Source: Chlorocebus sabaeus
Lineage: Eukaryota; Chordata; Mammalia; Primates; Cercopithecidae
Reading direction: 5' to 3'
DNA length: 64,000 bases
NCBI RefSeq assembly: GCF_047675955.1
Contig: NC_132918.1
Coordinates: 91,565,106 to 91,629,105 of the forward strand
Positions 1-11,705 of the stretch are shown piece after piece. The position numbers and the translations under genes were made by a program. Each line of letters opens with the position of its first letter. The stretch's first letter is position 1. The notes under the pieces were generated by a model. The model was not told where the DNA came from, did not search any database, and saw nothing but the letters and a program-made list of their open reading frames with translations.

Positions 1-181
1 GTGAAACCCCGTCTCTACTAAAATATACAAAAACTAGCCGGGCGAGGTGGCGGCGCCTGTAGTCCCAGCTACTCGGGAGGCTGAGGCAGGAGAATGGCGG
101 GAACCCGGGAGGCGGAGCTTGCAGTGAGCTGAGATCCGGCCACTGCACTCCAGCCTGGGCGACAGAGTGAGACTCCGTCTC

Positions 182-212
<31 letters not shown>

Positions 213-236
213 AACAAAAACAAACAAACAAACAAA
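1..236 (+). mobile_element. AluY, cut by window start
   Basis: Starts inside the left arm. The right arm has GATCCGGCCACTGCACTCC, the Old World monkey variant. The tail is a run of AAAAC units. Confidence 0.95.
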
Positions 237-279
237 ACTCCACTCTACTACCCCACGGAATTTAATTCGCCAGGGCATC
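237..279. other. Short unique spacer
   Basis: Single-copy sequence between two Alus; it includes the first copy of the GCATCTTAT target duplication of the next Alu. Confidence 0.6.
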
Positions 280-577
280 TTATTTATTTATTTTGAGACA
301 GAGTCTCGCTCTTGTTGCCCAGGTTGGAGTGAAATGGTGCGATTTCAGCTCACTGCAACCTCTGCCTCCGGGGTTCAAGTGATTCTCCTGCCTCAGCCTC
401 CCAAGTAGGTGGGATTACAGGCATGCACCACCATGCTCGGTTAATTTTTGTATTTTTAGTAGAGACGGGGTTTCTCCATGTTGGTCAGGCTGGTCTCGAA
501 CTCCCAACCTCAGGTGATTCACCCGCCTTGGCCTCCCAAAGTGCTGGGATTACAGGTGTGAGCCACCGCACCCGGCC
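280..577 (-). mobile_element. AluS-type, full length
   Basis: Poly-T side on the left. Flanked by GCATCTTAT on both sides, a target-site duplication. Confidence 0.95.
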
Positions 578-734
578 GCATCTTATCTTTTAAAAGCTTC
601 CCAGATATAGGTTATCTTGATTGTAATAGATATATACATACACCAAAGCTTATCAAATTGTGCACTGTAAATATGTATAGCTTACTTGATATCAGTTATT
701 ATCTCAATAAAGCTGATTTAAATAAATAAAAAGC
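578..734. other. AT-rich unique DNA
   Basis: No gene or recognised repeat; contains AATAAA/AAATAAA motifs that served as the target of the next Alu. Confidence 0.5.
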
Positions 735-1028
735 GGCTGGGCGCGGTGGCTCAAGCCTGTAATTCCAGCACTTTGGGAGGCCGAGACGGGCGGATCACGA
801 GGTCAGGAGATCGAGACTATCCTGGCTAATACTGTGAAACCCCGTCTCTACTAAAAAAAATACAAAAAAAACCCCAAAAACTAGCCGGGCGAGGTGGCGG
901 CGCCTGTAGTCCCAGCTACTCGGGAGGCTGAGGCAGGAGAATGGCGTGAACCCGGGAGACGGAGCTTGCAGTGAGCAGAGATCCGGCCACTGCACTCCAG
1001 TCTGGGTGACAGAGCGAGACTCTGTCTC

Positions 1029-1059
<31 letters not shown>

Positions 1060-1066
1060 AGAAATA
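735..1066 (+). mobile_element. AluY, full length
   Basis: Carries GATCCGGCCACTGCACTCC and AAAAC tail units; flanked by AAATAAAAAGC duplications. Confidence 0.95.
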
Positions 1067-1314
1067 AAAAGCTCCCCAGGTGATTCTAGTGGGCAGCCCA
1101 AAATGAGAATCACTGAGCTAGGTGAGCCTCAGGAACAGCCCCAGAAAGGAAGACATCTGCTCAGGAATCGTGTCCCGACCGGCAGCCCCACCAGGACTTA
1201 GAACGCATGAGTCCTGCGCTACTGATCCAGTGGTCTCGCCTCAAGACCAGTATGATAGAACATTGCTGAGCTTCTCTCAAAATTATAAAGAGGCACCTAA
1301 AATTTTTGAACTGT

Positions 1315-1625
1315 GGCCGGGTGCGGTGACTCACGCCTGTAATCCCAGCACTTTGGGAGGCCGAGGTGGGCGGATCACGAAGTCAAGAGATCAAGACCAT
1401 CCTGGCTAACATGGTGAAACTCCATCTCTACTAAAATACAAAATTTAGCCGGGTGAGGTGGTGGGCGCCTGTAGTCCCAGCTACTCAAGAGGCTGAGGCA
1501 GGAGAATGGCTGGAACCCGGGAGGCAGAGCTTGCAGTGAGCTGAGATTGTGCCACTGCACTCCAGCCTGGGCCACGGAGCAACACCCTGTCTCCAAAAAA
1601 AAAAAAAGAAAAGAAAAAAGAAAAA
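1315..1625 (+). mobile_element. Alu, full length
   Basis: Complete dimer with an A/G-rich tail; TTGAACTG occurs on both sides as target duplication. Confidence 0.93.
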
Positions 1626-1967
1626 ATTGAACTGCTAGGATTGTTATTTAGAGGTGTAGGGTGAGAAAAACAAAAAACAAAAAAAATCCCCAAACAACAA
1701 AACAAACACCCCAGCAGCCTTCAGTTGGCGGAGTCATGGTTTAGAAGGCAGCTGGTTGTCCTTTCAGGGTAGGACAACCTCCCCTCACTCTATCTGCTGG
1801 ACTGTGGAGCCTGCACAGGCAGTGAGGAAAGCGACACACCAGTAGCTCTCTTGTCAAGTTGGCTGCCAATCTCAACTCCAAACTCACTAGATCCAACTGC
1901 CTGTTCAGTACTTCTACCTTGGATTCAACATGTTCAAAACTGAACTCATTACCCTCACCCCCCAATC
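1626..1967. other. Unique intergenic DNA
   Basis: Short open frames here have no recognisable similarity and no splice or codon support; nothing further seen. Confidence 0.5.
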
Positions 1968-2268
1968 TTTTTTTTTTTTTTTTTTTTGAGACAAGAGTCT
2001 CACTCTGTCACCCAGGCTGGAGTGCAGTGGCGCAATTTCGGCTCACTGCAACATCCGCCTCGCAGGCTCAAGTGATCCTCCTGCCTCAGCCTCCCAAGTA
2101 GCTGGGATTACAGGCACCTGCCACCACAACCGGCTAATTTTTGTATTTTTAGTAGATGCGGGGTTTCACCATGTTGGCCAGGCTGGTCTCGAACTCCTGG
2201 CCTCAGGTGATCTGCCCATCAGCCTCCCAAAGTGTTGGGATTACAGGCATGAGCCACCACGCCCGGCC
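1968..2268 (-). mobile_element. Alu, full length
   Basis: The poly-T head and the ends are flanked by related CTCACC...CCCAATCT copies. Confidence 0.93.
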
Positions 2269-2284
2269 CCTCACCTCCCAATCT

Positions 2285-2372
2285 GTTTGTTTTTGTTGTT
2301 TTTTTTTGAGACAGAGTCTCGCTCTGTCGCCCAGGCTGGAGTGCAGTGGCGTGATCTCGGCTCACTCCGTCT
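2285..2372 (-). mobile_element. Alu 3' fragment
   Basis: Only the terminal part of a right arm, from poly-T to the CTCGGCTCACT region; the rest is absent. Confidence 0.85.
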
Positions 2373-2499
2373 CAGCGCCGTTTCTTAGTAACAGTACCAT
2401 TATTCTCTCAAACGTCTGCACCAAAGTGTCTCACTCTTGACATACAAATGGTGTCCAAATGTCCTCCTGAATTATCTTAAATACATTCCACCTCCATCT

Positions 2500-3040
2500 T
2501 TAGTCACCTTAGTTTAGGTTCTCATCATTTTCTGCCTAGATCTCCTGACTCCCACCTTTCAGATATTGCTTTTTGTAGTTACTCATGCCCTTGCTGAAAA
2601 CCTTTGAATGGCTTCCCTATGAAAAGACAGACAAAACCCAAACTAGTTAGTATGGCAATTATAATCCAGACGAAATTTCCTTGTTTCATGCCCTCCCCCA
2701 CCTCTTGTCCAGAATGGTTCCAGACATAGCGGACCTACCTGTGCCTCTGTATCATAGCACATCCTATTCCACTTGCTTGGAACAGTGGATTTATCTTCAT
2801 TAGCTCCCACCTACTTATCTTCTAAGCTCGGCTTAAACATCACCCCAGGTTAACTGCTCCCTCTCTACGCCACCCTGGACCTCACCTGTAATTTCGTTAA
2901 AGCCGTTATCCCAGTTTCCCGGTAGAGTCTGTTTCCACTTTTGCTTTCACAGAAGCTTGTCAGCAACTTCGTTTTTTCCTTCTCATCTTTCCATCTCTAG
3001 TACCTGGTAAAAGCCTGGTATATGATGGATGTTGGAAAAT
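2500..3040 (+). mobile_element. L2-like LINE relic
   Basis: Diverged pyrimidine-rich text with the L2 3'-end pattern (TGGCTTCCC, then CACTTGCTTGGAA and CATCACC). Assigned from memory of the consensus. Confidence 0.55.
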
Positions 3041-4124
3041 AATTTGATAAATTATCTTTCCTGCCTTTTTCATTCTTTCTACATTACCAATGGATGACTA
3101 GTAGTAGCTGGGTGGGCAGGAAGATCCTTCAAAATTTCAGAAGCTCAGCTATGGCCACATAAAACTGAGAGTGGCCTGTGGAGTCACTGTTAGCTCCACG
3201 GCTCCATCAGCACTGAAGTTCCTGTAGGCTGCGCTCAGAAGGGTGGCCTGTGCTGGGCTTTGCCACGTCTCTGCCCAGAGCAGCGTCTTTACTGCCAACA
3301 TGTCTTTTGTGATAAAAGTGTCCATGCTGTCCTGGGCAATTCGATCATCAACTATACCACTCTTTGGCCTATCGAGGGGTTAGAGATGTCATCGACAACT
3401 CTCATTCCAACCTTAAGCCTCCTTTCCTTCAAAGGGGAGGAGGACCAACAAAGGGGCACAGATGAATAATATGCCCTTTAAACATGGGTTGGGAATAGCG
3501 AGCAAGTTAGCTCCATTAAATAAACAAAGATATCTGGTCTATTCCCAGTACAATACGCCTCTAATGAATCTAACTTGAGACACTAGAATTTTAATACATT
3601 ATTTCAGGGACACTTTCTCATGGGAGCTATGACCTCAAAACCATTACTTGATTTTATCCCCATTTTATTTCTAGAGCAAAGGGGGCAGAAATATAATACG
3701 GTGTACAAGTATCAAATCATATCCTAGACAGGACTTGACCTCCCTAATCTTTTCTTAATGTTTTCCTGCCTTAAAAGAAACAGAAATTAAGCACTATCAA
3801 CAGGGTGACCTAAGAAAACTCCCTAAATGATTCCTACTTCTTGAGCCACTCATCATGAAATCCTACATACAAAAGCTGAATTCACAATCTTAAATCTTAA
3901 AGGGCTACTTCTTTCAGCAAACTATATTCTGAAGACTAGAGAACATGTTGCTCTCAACGGTATTTTAGAGAACACATTAAATAAGAAGCAAACAGTTCGG
4001 GGGAGGATCCAAAAAAGAAATCAGGACAACAGACTGGTAAAGCTGTCTCGGGCGTCTCCACTAAACAAAGAGGCAAATACAGAACATTTACACCTATTTT
4101 TCTTTTACAAAATTTAAATGCTTT
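3041..4124. other. Unique intergenic DNA
   Basis: Single-copy sequence downstream of FBXO45. A 69-codon open frame at 3260-3469 lacks any known motif. No repeat recognised. Confidence 0.5.
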
Positions 4125-4288
4125 GGGTCGGGCACGGTGGCTCACGTCTGTAATCCCAGTACTTTAGGAGGCTGAGGCACACGGATCACCTGAGGTGGAG
4201 GCTGCAGTGAGCCGAGATCACATCAACTGCTTTCCAGCGTGGGTAACAGAGCAAGACTTTGTCTCAAAAAAAAAGAAAAAAAAAAAAT
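4125..4288 (+). mobile_element. Internally deleted Alu
   Basis: The left-arm start joins the right arm directly (GATCACCTGAGG to TGGAGGCTGCAGTG). Flanked by AAATGCTTTG on both sides, so the deletion happened within one insertion. Confidence 0.9.
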
Positions 4289-4462
4289 TAAAATGCTTTG
4301 TATGAACTTTAACATATTAGGCAAATTTTTAGCAACATAATCAACTGATTCTCTTTTAAGCTTTTGGGCCACAGGAGCCATTTATTCAGCCAGTTCAGGA
4401 ACAGCATGCCTGTCCCTTATAATTCTTGGCGAACAACTGCATTATCCAACAAATGTGAGCAG

Positions 4463-4481
4463 TGGGGTGGGGTGGGGGGGC
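4463..4481 (+). repeat. G-rich run
   Basis: Three G-tracts separated by single T residues, about 230 bp past the candidate FBXO45 poly(A) site; the G-rich strand is opposite the FBXO45 transcript. Confidence 0.7.
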
Positions 4482-4702
4482 GGTAGATGCAATTGGGAAA
4501 TAAGACCCTAGTGAATTACTGTTCCTTGTCCACATTCATTCTAAACATGGGGAATGTGGATTCTATTATTAAAGCCATGGAATTTATAGGTAAATTCCAT
4601 CACCACCTTTGGCTATTAAGGCACACCCCAATTTTTCTTTCTGACCAATGTGTAACAAATTTCTTTAAATGTAAGCAATCACAGGTGGTTAATGTTTAAC
4701 TT

Positions 4703-4708
4703 TTTATT
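4703..4708 (-). terminator. Candidate FBXO45 poly(A) signal AATAAA
   Basis: The first canonical AATAAA on the minus strand after the FBXO45 stop, followed by T/G-containing DNA. Another lies at 4381-4386. A G-rich run on the plus strand (4463-4481) sits about 230 bases beyond it. Confidence 0.45.
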
Positions 4709-4999
4709 AAGAAACTAAGGCAAAACAACAGAATTCCAAAAAAATAAAGATACAGAATTCTATTTTAAATTCTAAACAAATATAAAAATCAGAGTTTACC
4801 AGTATTTTCGAGTAGAGGGAATGGCTAAATGCATTCGCAGTAATTACTTCTTCCTTACTAGCCTCAAGTTTGCACCCCTTTCCTTCCTGCTTCACTGGGA
4901 CTGGAACATAGAATTTCTCATTCATCTTTCGCTACTGTAATTTTTGCTTCTATAGTCTAAAACTTCAGAGGAGCTTGTCTCTCTCCGTAGTTCTTTCTC

Positions 5000-5160
5000 T
5001 GTTCCTTCAGCAAATATGTGAGCACCTGCCTATTGGGCTTACGTGTTGTGGGTACAAAGATGAGTCCGTCAGAGATCCTGTCCCAGTTTAGGGGCGATAT
5101 GATACCAATAAATAATCAATAAATAATTTTAAACAAGGTATAAATAAATACAGCATGAGT
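5000..5160. mobile_element. Ancient interspersed repeat, family unclear
   Basis: Text of the type 'AACAAATATNTGAGCACCT' then a series of AATAAATA units resembles an old LINE 3' end; too diverged to name. Confidence 0.3.
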
Positions 5161-5389
5161 CAACTATAGATATATAAAACTAGGGAAATTTCAAGGAGAG
5201 ATTACATTCAGCTAGAGAAACGGAGGAATGTTTCTGAGGACAGCATTTGGGCGGGGTGTGGCCTGTCCCTAGTAAAGGCTTCGAAGTGGTCCTGATTATC
5301 TACCACAGTCCCAACTGTGGAACTGTGGTGGTCTCGATTTCTGGAAAGTAATCTTTTCAATGCTAACCTTTAAAACTCCTTAAATTTCT

Positions 5390-5523
5390 GGCCCGGCACG
5401 GTGGCTTACGACTGTAATCCCGGCACTTTGGGAGGCGAGGTGGGTGGATGGCTTGAGGCCAGGAGTTCGAGACCAGCCTGGCCAACATGGCAAAACCCCC
5501 TCTACTAAAAATACAAGGATTAG
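5390..5523 (+). mobile_element. Alu left arm only, fused to next Alu
   Basis: An older left monomer ending in the A-rich linker (ACTAAAAATACAAGGATTAG), followed at once by a complete Alu; its own right arm is missing. Confidence 0.9.
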
Positions 5524-5800
5524 GGCCGGGCGCGGTGGCTCACACCTGTAATCCTAGCACTTTGGGAGGCTTAGGTGGGTGGATCACAAGGTCAGGAATT
5601 CGAGACCAGCCTGGCCAACATGGTGAAACCCCGTCTCTACTAAAAACACAAAAATTAGCCAGGCGTGGTGCCGGGCGCCTGTAATCCCAGCTACTCAGGA
5701 GGCTGAGGCAGGAGAATCGCTGGAACCCGGGAGGCAGAGGTTGCAGTGAGCCAAGGTCGTGCACTCCAGCCTGAGTTACTCTGTCTCCAAAAAAGAAACA
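5524..5800 (+). mobile_element. Alu, nearly complete
   Basis: Full left arm and a right arm with a small deletion before the tail; the tail has become CA-rich. Lies in the predicted FBXO45 3'UTR in antisense. Confidence 0.93.
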
Positions 5801-5916
5801 CACACACCACTCCCCTTCTATCTCTTCAAACTACTCGCTTCTTCAAAACAACAACAAAAAAAATTAATAATAATATTAATATGACAATCTACATAGTTTG
5901 GGGACTTAAAAGTTAA

Positions 5917-6050
5917 AGCTGGGCACGGTGGCATACACCTGTAATCCCAGTTACTTGGGAGGCTGAGGCAGGAAGATTGCTTGAGCCCAGGAGTTCAAGA
6001 CCAGCCTAGGCAACAGAGTGAGACCCTGTTTCCAAAAACAAACAAAAGTT
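5917..6050 (+). mobile_element. FLAM-like Alu monomer
   Basis: A single free-left-arm-type unit with an A-rich end and no dimer structure; an old member of the family. Antisense within the FBXO45 3'UTR. Confidence 0.8.
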
Positions 6051-6589
6051 CATTATACAATAGTTTTTTATGGTTTAGAGATCTGCTATTTTTGAAACTC
6101 TTTCTCCAGTCAAACCATTCTAAAAGGCAGAAAATGCCTAATCACTGAACAATGATTTCAAATATTAACTGGGTAAATCTTACTTTCTTTAGGTGTCTTA
6201 TCGAATCTGTATCTACACTTTATGTGAATAAGGGAGATGAAATAAATGGCTTAACATTCAAGTCAAATAATGAAAAAATAATGGCAACTATGAAATGACA
6301 TTAACCACAAATTCCTTGTATGAAAAGATTTAATGAATTATGAGCCATTGACCATTACAAACTTTAAGCCTTAATATTTCTTCTTTCCTATGTAAAACCA
6401 GGTAATTAAAACAGCCTGTCTCAAGTATGACAGAAGACCATAGTAGGAATAATAGTAACGTCTGCTTCCACATCTGCATGCTTCGTTCACGAACCAAAGA
6501 AAGTGCTCCACGTTTCCCAAGTCAACAAAGTACAGTCAGTCACACCCTCCCTGATCATACTATGAATTGAAATAGAACACTCCTTTGAC

Positions 6590-6735
6590 TTTTAATAGCA
6601 CTTTCCATCCACAGCACAAGTACCTTCCAATTATTTTCTCCTTTACCCTCAATATCCTTGTGAGGTAGTGAAGGGAGGGAGCAAGGATTTTTTTTTTTTT
6701 TTCCTATTTTGCAGATGAGAAAACTCAAGGTGAAT
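6590..6735 (+). mobile_element. MIR-like SINE fragment
   Basis: CCTTGTGAGGTAG and TTTTGCAGATGAGAAAAC, the MIR 3' pattern, separated by a T-run. Confidence 0.6.
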
Positions 6736-6742
6736 TTTAGAA

Positions 6743-6919
6743 CAATGGTTCTCAACCTTGGCAGCATATTGAAATGACCAAAAAGTTATAAAAATCCTTG
6801 ACCAGCTCATATTCCAGACCAACATCAGAATCTTGGCATATGGAACCCAAAGCATCGATACGTCTTCAAACACTCCAAAGTGACTGCAAAGTGCATACAG
6901 CCAACGTTGAGAACCACTG
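6743..6919. mobile_element. MER5-family hAT DNA transposon relic
   Basis: Imperfect terminal inverted repeats CAATGGTTCTCAACC and GTTGAGAACCACTG enclose about 150 bp; a nonautonomous hAT-Charlie element inside the FBXO45 3'UTR. Confidence 0.75.
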
Positions 6920-9278
6920 GTTGGAATGATTTATACTCAATCTTCAGGCACAACTGTCTTCTACCTAAATGCTCTTCTCAGCACCAATGACAAAGATATT
7001 CCATTTCCTTGAACATTGTAGCAGTTTAATATTTTGTAGAGCTACTACTGGTTTTTAGTGACAAATTTACGTAAATGAAGGCTCTTCATTACCCAGATGC
7101 TCATGCTATTAACCTCAATTGCATATGATTTGCAAATGGGATATTCTGGAATTTAAACCTTTGAGACAAGAATGGCTTGTTAAATATTGAGCCAATTATT
7201 TCATTCTAGGTCCAATATGCAATAACCATGTGTTTCGGTTTTCCACTCAGCACCTTCAAAACTGTTGCAAATGAATGTTTACTAACAAGACAAAAGAGAC
7301 AATTATAAACCAAACTCTCAACAAAAGCTCTTGGAATGGCCACATCACAACCTGAAAAAGAAACAAGTACTTAAAGGACTTGATCATTTTCTAACAAGTC
7401 CATCTTCATCCTGAACCACTTCTCGTTTAATCAAATTTTAAACTTTGCTGAATTGAGTTGTTCTACACCAGGAAAAATAAATTTCTATACCATCTATATT
7501 CTCTAATACATTTAACATATAATTCCACTCAATACAAGGAGGTTTCTTCTTAACCTGGACATCAAAAAGAATCTTTAACAGATTTCATCTTTTCAAGCAA
7601 TGTATCAAATACACAATAAATACTTGTAAACTTTTCTGGTGGCAACAATAAATCTTTGTCCTATGGCTGAAATCCCTTGCTTCATAGGAGTATTGACGAT
7701 CTTAACTCCCAAGGGCAACCCAAGAATCCCGGCCAGCTGCCTAGTGTCCCTAATTAGATTTAAAACAAAATACACATACAGCAAGAACTCAGAAGTACAA
7801 AGATTTTGCTTGCCTTTGCCAATTCCTATGTATCTAAAACCATACAATTTATACTTTCATACAGAAAGATGTCTGTTTCTTTTCCAACAAAAGAAAAACT
7901 CTCAGCTCATGTGGGTTGGATTATTAATTCAAAAGCGTTTTAGTGATGAGAAATAAGATTTGTAAGTCAAAATAGGAGTTAATGTTAAACTCTTCTACAG
8001 TGAAACCTTCAAATATTGCCAACCTGAAGTTTTCAGCACAAGGTGTCATATTTCAAGTCCCATGGGGGCAATTATCTATAATGAGATTAAGAATATTCTT
8101 AACCTGTTTCAGGTGGGTAAGTAAACATTTTCTTTATAGCCCCAATAACGAGTTTGAGGCTTAGATTAGTTGCATGATGTAAACAATATGAAATTAATTT
8201 TTTTGATAATATCTACAGCATTTATAAGGCTACAAAATAAAAGGACCATTAATCAATTCTTTTTTTCCTAGGCTCTAGGACTAATATTTGTGGCCAACAA
8301 GAGCAAATGGCAATGTTCTGTGTTATGAGACACTTTCTTAGAAGGCCAGAAATAAAACTGGATACCAAAAGATACACATTACTATTATGTTGAGATCATC
8401 CTTACTGATATATGTATAATTAGAAATAGATTTGCCTTCCCTCAATCTTTAGCCAGGAGATTGAGAGATCTTTACTATAATTTTGATAGTAAAAACAAAA
8501 ACAAACCAGACTCTAACAGCTATGGGAACTGGAAGCCAAAAATAATACAAAATGAGTCAATACAACACATCTCCTCTTAAAATCCTCTTCTTTGTAGTTA
8601 ACCTAGCTGTCCCCAAATGTTATTCCAATTTTGTAACCATGTAGTGGTTTTTAAGAAATTAGAACTAGAACAAAGCAACCTGTTTGTCCTTTTTGTTTTT
8701 TTTTACAGTTTTTTTTTTTACACACATATTGTATATACAACTTTTAAAATAGCTGCACAATTTTATATCTCACTTTTAGAGAAGTGCAGTCCAGGCAGAC
8801 CATGCTTCTCAATATATTAAAAATATTAAATAAAACCCAACCAGTTTCATACTTTTCTAATAGTCAAGCTGGCCAGAAAAAAAGGGACTGGAGAAAGAAC
8901 AGGCAGTTGTAAAATGGGATCAGTCTTCACAAACACACTACTTAAAAATCTTGCTATTTCCTTATCTTATCCCTTTGACAGCATCTCTACAATCTCACCT
9001 TTCAAGTTGGAAATAACACATTGCTAACTTGGAGACAACATCGGTTGCAACATGCATATGTCAACTGCCCACTCAACCAACTGCAACCCTGAGGATTTTT
9101 CTGGCCCAGTGGAAAGAGGAAACACGAAGATAATCTCTGCCGTAGAGTTGCTTCTCCAGTTTACAACTTCATGTGTTTTCAGGATGTTTCTTGGACATGC
9201 ACGTATGACAGTCACTTCACGGTTCTACTTCCCATAAGCAGATCTCTCCTCCATTCTGTCATCACAAGAAAGCCACTG

Positions 9279-9464
9279 TCATCCGTCCAGAGGTTTTCCA
9301 AGGTAAACCAAAGTCACTTCTGTGTTGCCATACACAGCAGAAACTGCTGGGTATAAGCAGACCTTTGGAAGTCCTCTAAAGGCAACCCCCAGGAACTCAT
9401 ATCCACGTTCAAAAGCTAAAGTCTTATCTTCCATGTCCAAGATGACTCGAATTCTTTCTCCTAT
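9279..9464 (-). CDS. FBXO45: FBXO45 coding exon 3 (residues 226-286 and stop)
   Basis: Last coding exon. The acceptor is a TTTGCAG run on the minus strand, AG at 9465-9466, and the exon opens in phase 0 with Ile-Gly-Glu-Arg. It encodes 61 residues and a stop and forms the C-terminal half of the SPRY/B30.2 domain. Visible SPRY hallmarks are the GERIRVILDMEDKTLAFER strand pair, the GVAFRGLP turn and the closing LYPAVSAVYGNTEVTLVYLG. The protein ends in KPLDG, as in mammalian FBXO45. The SPRY domain is the substrate- and MYCBP2-binding part of this atypical ligase. 318+357+186 nt gives 287 codons including the stop, the expected family length. No frame damage is seen. Confidence 0.98.
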   Translation of the reverse strand: MGERIRVILDMEDKTLAFERGYEFLGVAFRGLPKVCLYPAVSAVYGNTEVTLVYLGKPLDG

Positions 9465-9640
9465 CTGCAAACAGACATCGAAAGGTTAGAAGAAAATCTG
9501 CCAAGGGCATAGCTAGAAGACACAAGACACAAATCAAGAATTTGAAAATATTAAGAATATTATCCTGAAAGCTGTCTAGAAAAATCACAAGGGAAGCTTT
9601 CTAGTCAGGGAGAAACATCTACAAAAAAAGGACATACATC

Positions 9641-9840
9641 TGGTCAGGTATGGTGGCTCATGCTTGTAATCCCAGCACTTTGGGAGGCTGAGGCGGGCGG
9701 ATTGCTTGAGCCCAGGAGTTCAAGACCAGCCTGGAAAACATGGTGAAAACCCATCTCTACTAAAAATACAAAAATTAGCTGGGTGTGGCGGCGCAAAGCC
9801 GGTATCACACCACTGCCCACTACACTCCAGCCCGGGTAAC
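9641..9840 (+). mobile_element. Alu with deleted right arm
   Basis: Complete left arm; most of the right arm is lost and no A-tail remains. It is about 180 bp from FBXO45 exon 3, in intron 2. Confidence 0.9.
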
Positions 9841-10068
9841 AAATCACAAATGCTTACTTGATAGTTTTGTTTCTAAGACTCACATGGAATCTACATTTAA
9901 TTACTAACAATTTAAATGTTCCACCTGAACACTCTCTAGATTGATTTTATTCACTCTTTGTTTAAAGGTTTTTCTTAAGGTTAACACTAAAATCTATAAC
10001 TTGGCATATTTCACCAAAAAGAACAATCTAAATCAGCTTCTCAAATTACTATACTATACATACAATGA
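9841..10068. other. FBXO45 intron 2 unique DNA
   Basis: AT-rich; no repeat assigned. Confidence 0.4.
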
Positions 10069-10360
10069 AATTTTTTTTTTGAGACCCACTCTTGCTCTGT
10101 CGCCCAGGCTGGGGTGCAGTGGCGCGATCTCGGCTCACTGCAAGCTCCGCCTCCTGGGTTCATGCCATTCTCCTGCCTCAGCCTCCCCAGTAGCTGTGAC
10201 TACAGGTGCCCGCCACCTCGCCCGGCTAGTTTTTGTATTTTTAGTAGAGATGGGGTTTCACCGTGTTAGCCAGGATGGTCTCAATCTCCTGACCTCGTGA
10301 TCTGCCCGCCTCAGCCTCCCAAAGTGCTGGGATTACAGACGTGAGCCACCGTGCCCAGCC
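10069..10360 (-). mobile_element. AluY-like, full length
   Basis: ATACAATG on both sides is the target duplication; it interrupts an L1M 3' region. Confidence 0.93.
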
Positions 10361-10735
10361 ATACAATGCAATATTATTCAGCCATAAACAGAAATAAAAT
10401 TTTGATATATGCTACAACATAGACCCTGAAAATATTATGCTAAGTGAAATGAGTCAGACACAAAAGGCTAAATGGTATGATTCCATTTACATAAAGTATC
10501 TAGAATAGTCAAATACATATAGTTGTAGAATAGAGTTTACCAGGGGTGGGGAATGAAGGAAACAGGGAATGAACATAATAGAGATTACAATGGGGTGAGG
10601 AAAAAGTTTTGGGTATAGATAGAGGTGACGGTTACACAACGTGTGAATGTATTTAATGCCACTGAATTGTATACTTACAAATAGTTAAAATAATAAATAT
10701 GTATGTTTCACCACAATTTTAAGAATCACCATAGT
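10361..10735 (+). mobile_element. L1M 3' end fragment
   Basis: CAATATTATTCAGCCATAAA, then AATTGTATACTTACAAATAG and TTCACCACAATTTTAAG match an old L1 3' region. Antisense to FBXO45. Confidence 0.75.
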
Positions 10736-10747
10736 AAGACACATAGC

Positions 10748-11056
10748 TTTTATTTTATTTTATTTTTTTTATTTTGAGACAGAGTCTCACTGTCTCCCAG
10801 GCTAGAGTGCAGTGGCGTGATCTCAGCTCACTGCAAGCTCCACCTCCCGGGTTCACGCCATTCTCCTACCTCAGCCTCCCAAGTAGCTGGGACTACAGGC
10901 GCCCGCCACCACACACCCAGCTGATTTTTTGTATTTTTAGTAGAGACAGGGTTTCACTGCATTAGCCAGAGTGGTCTCGATCTCCTGACCTCATGATCTG
11001 CCCGCCTCAGCCTCCCAAAGTGCTGGGATTACAGGCATGAGCCACCACGCCCGGCC
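10748..11056 (-). mobile_element. Alu, full length
   Basis: GACACA and AGCTTTTA recur on both flanks as a slightly diverged duplication. Confidence 0.93.
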
Positions 11057-11599
11057 TGACACAGCTTTTAAAGTTTACAGAGTAGTTCCACATATAATGT
11101 GGAATCATGAATAATCCAATCTGGCTACAAATTCTAACACAGAATATAGAATAGGCTTATTAAATAGTCAATTTGTGGTTCATAACTCTGAAACACCTGT
11201 TATAAAAACCAGCAGCACTGATTATTAAACGAAACTGGAAGCAGAATATATCCAGATTTTTCTCATTTGGAAAAGTAAGCAAAAAAAAAAACAAAGGATG
11301 TTTCATCTTTATGGTCTGCATTTATAAAAGGATGTTGCATCTACAAAATTGGAAAGAGAAAGTCCTAATGTTTGCAATCAAAATTTAATTCTTCCTGATT
11401 ATGATAACCCCTGCTATTGTCATTTACTTTCCTTCACTGTATTTCCTGTTAACAGTAACTGCCAACATCTGCTTTTTTCCTCCCTTTGCCCACCTCACAG
11501 ATTAACCCATTTTATGGATCTAAGAACCTCCAAATCATCACCACCACCACCACCACCACTCATACCAACAAAATATTAACAACAAAGTAGAAATGAAAA
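11057..11599. other. FBXO45 intron 2 unique DNA
   Basis: Contains a short CAC(CAC)n run at 11539-11560; otherwise no recognised feature. Confidence 0.5.
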
Positions 11600-11705
11600 G
11601 CTAATTCTGTTGGGTATTTGTTTTGTGTCTTATTTGTATTATCCCATTTAATCCTCACACTAATCCTAGGAATTTTCATCCCTATTTTACAGAAGTTGAA
11701 ACTAA
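11600..11705 (+). mobile_element. MIR-like SINE fragment
   Basis: ATCCCATTTAATCCTCACAC and CTATTTTACAGAAGTTGAAA are the MIR core. Confidence 0.7.

Larger units (their letters stand above)
4685..9278 (-). other. FBXO45: Probable FBXO45 3'UTR
   Basis: About 4.6 kb downstream of the FBXO45 stop, mostly single-copy and AT-rich, with no other gene. Scanning away from the stop, the first canonical AATAAA on the minus strand is at 4703-4708. Only weaker ATTAAA hexamers occur earlier (for example 7025-7030 and 6329-6334). A 3'UTR of this length also fits the roughly 20 kb span I recall for human FBXO45 once monkey-specific Alus are allowed for. It would include antisense Alus at 5390-5800 and 5917-6050, a MIR-like piece and a MER5-like element. 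The end point is inferred; 3'-end reads would settle it. Confidence 0.5.

Noticed and set aside
7605..7956. Overlapping 80- and 105-codon frames on opposite strands
   Set aside because: They lie in the predicted FBXO45 3'UTR; AT-rich, no motif.
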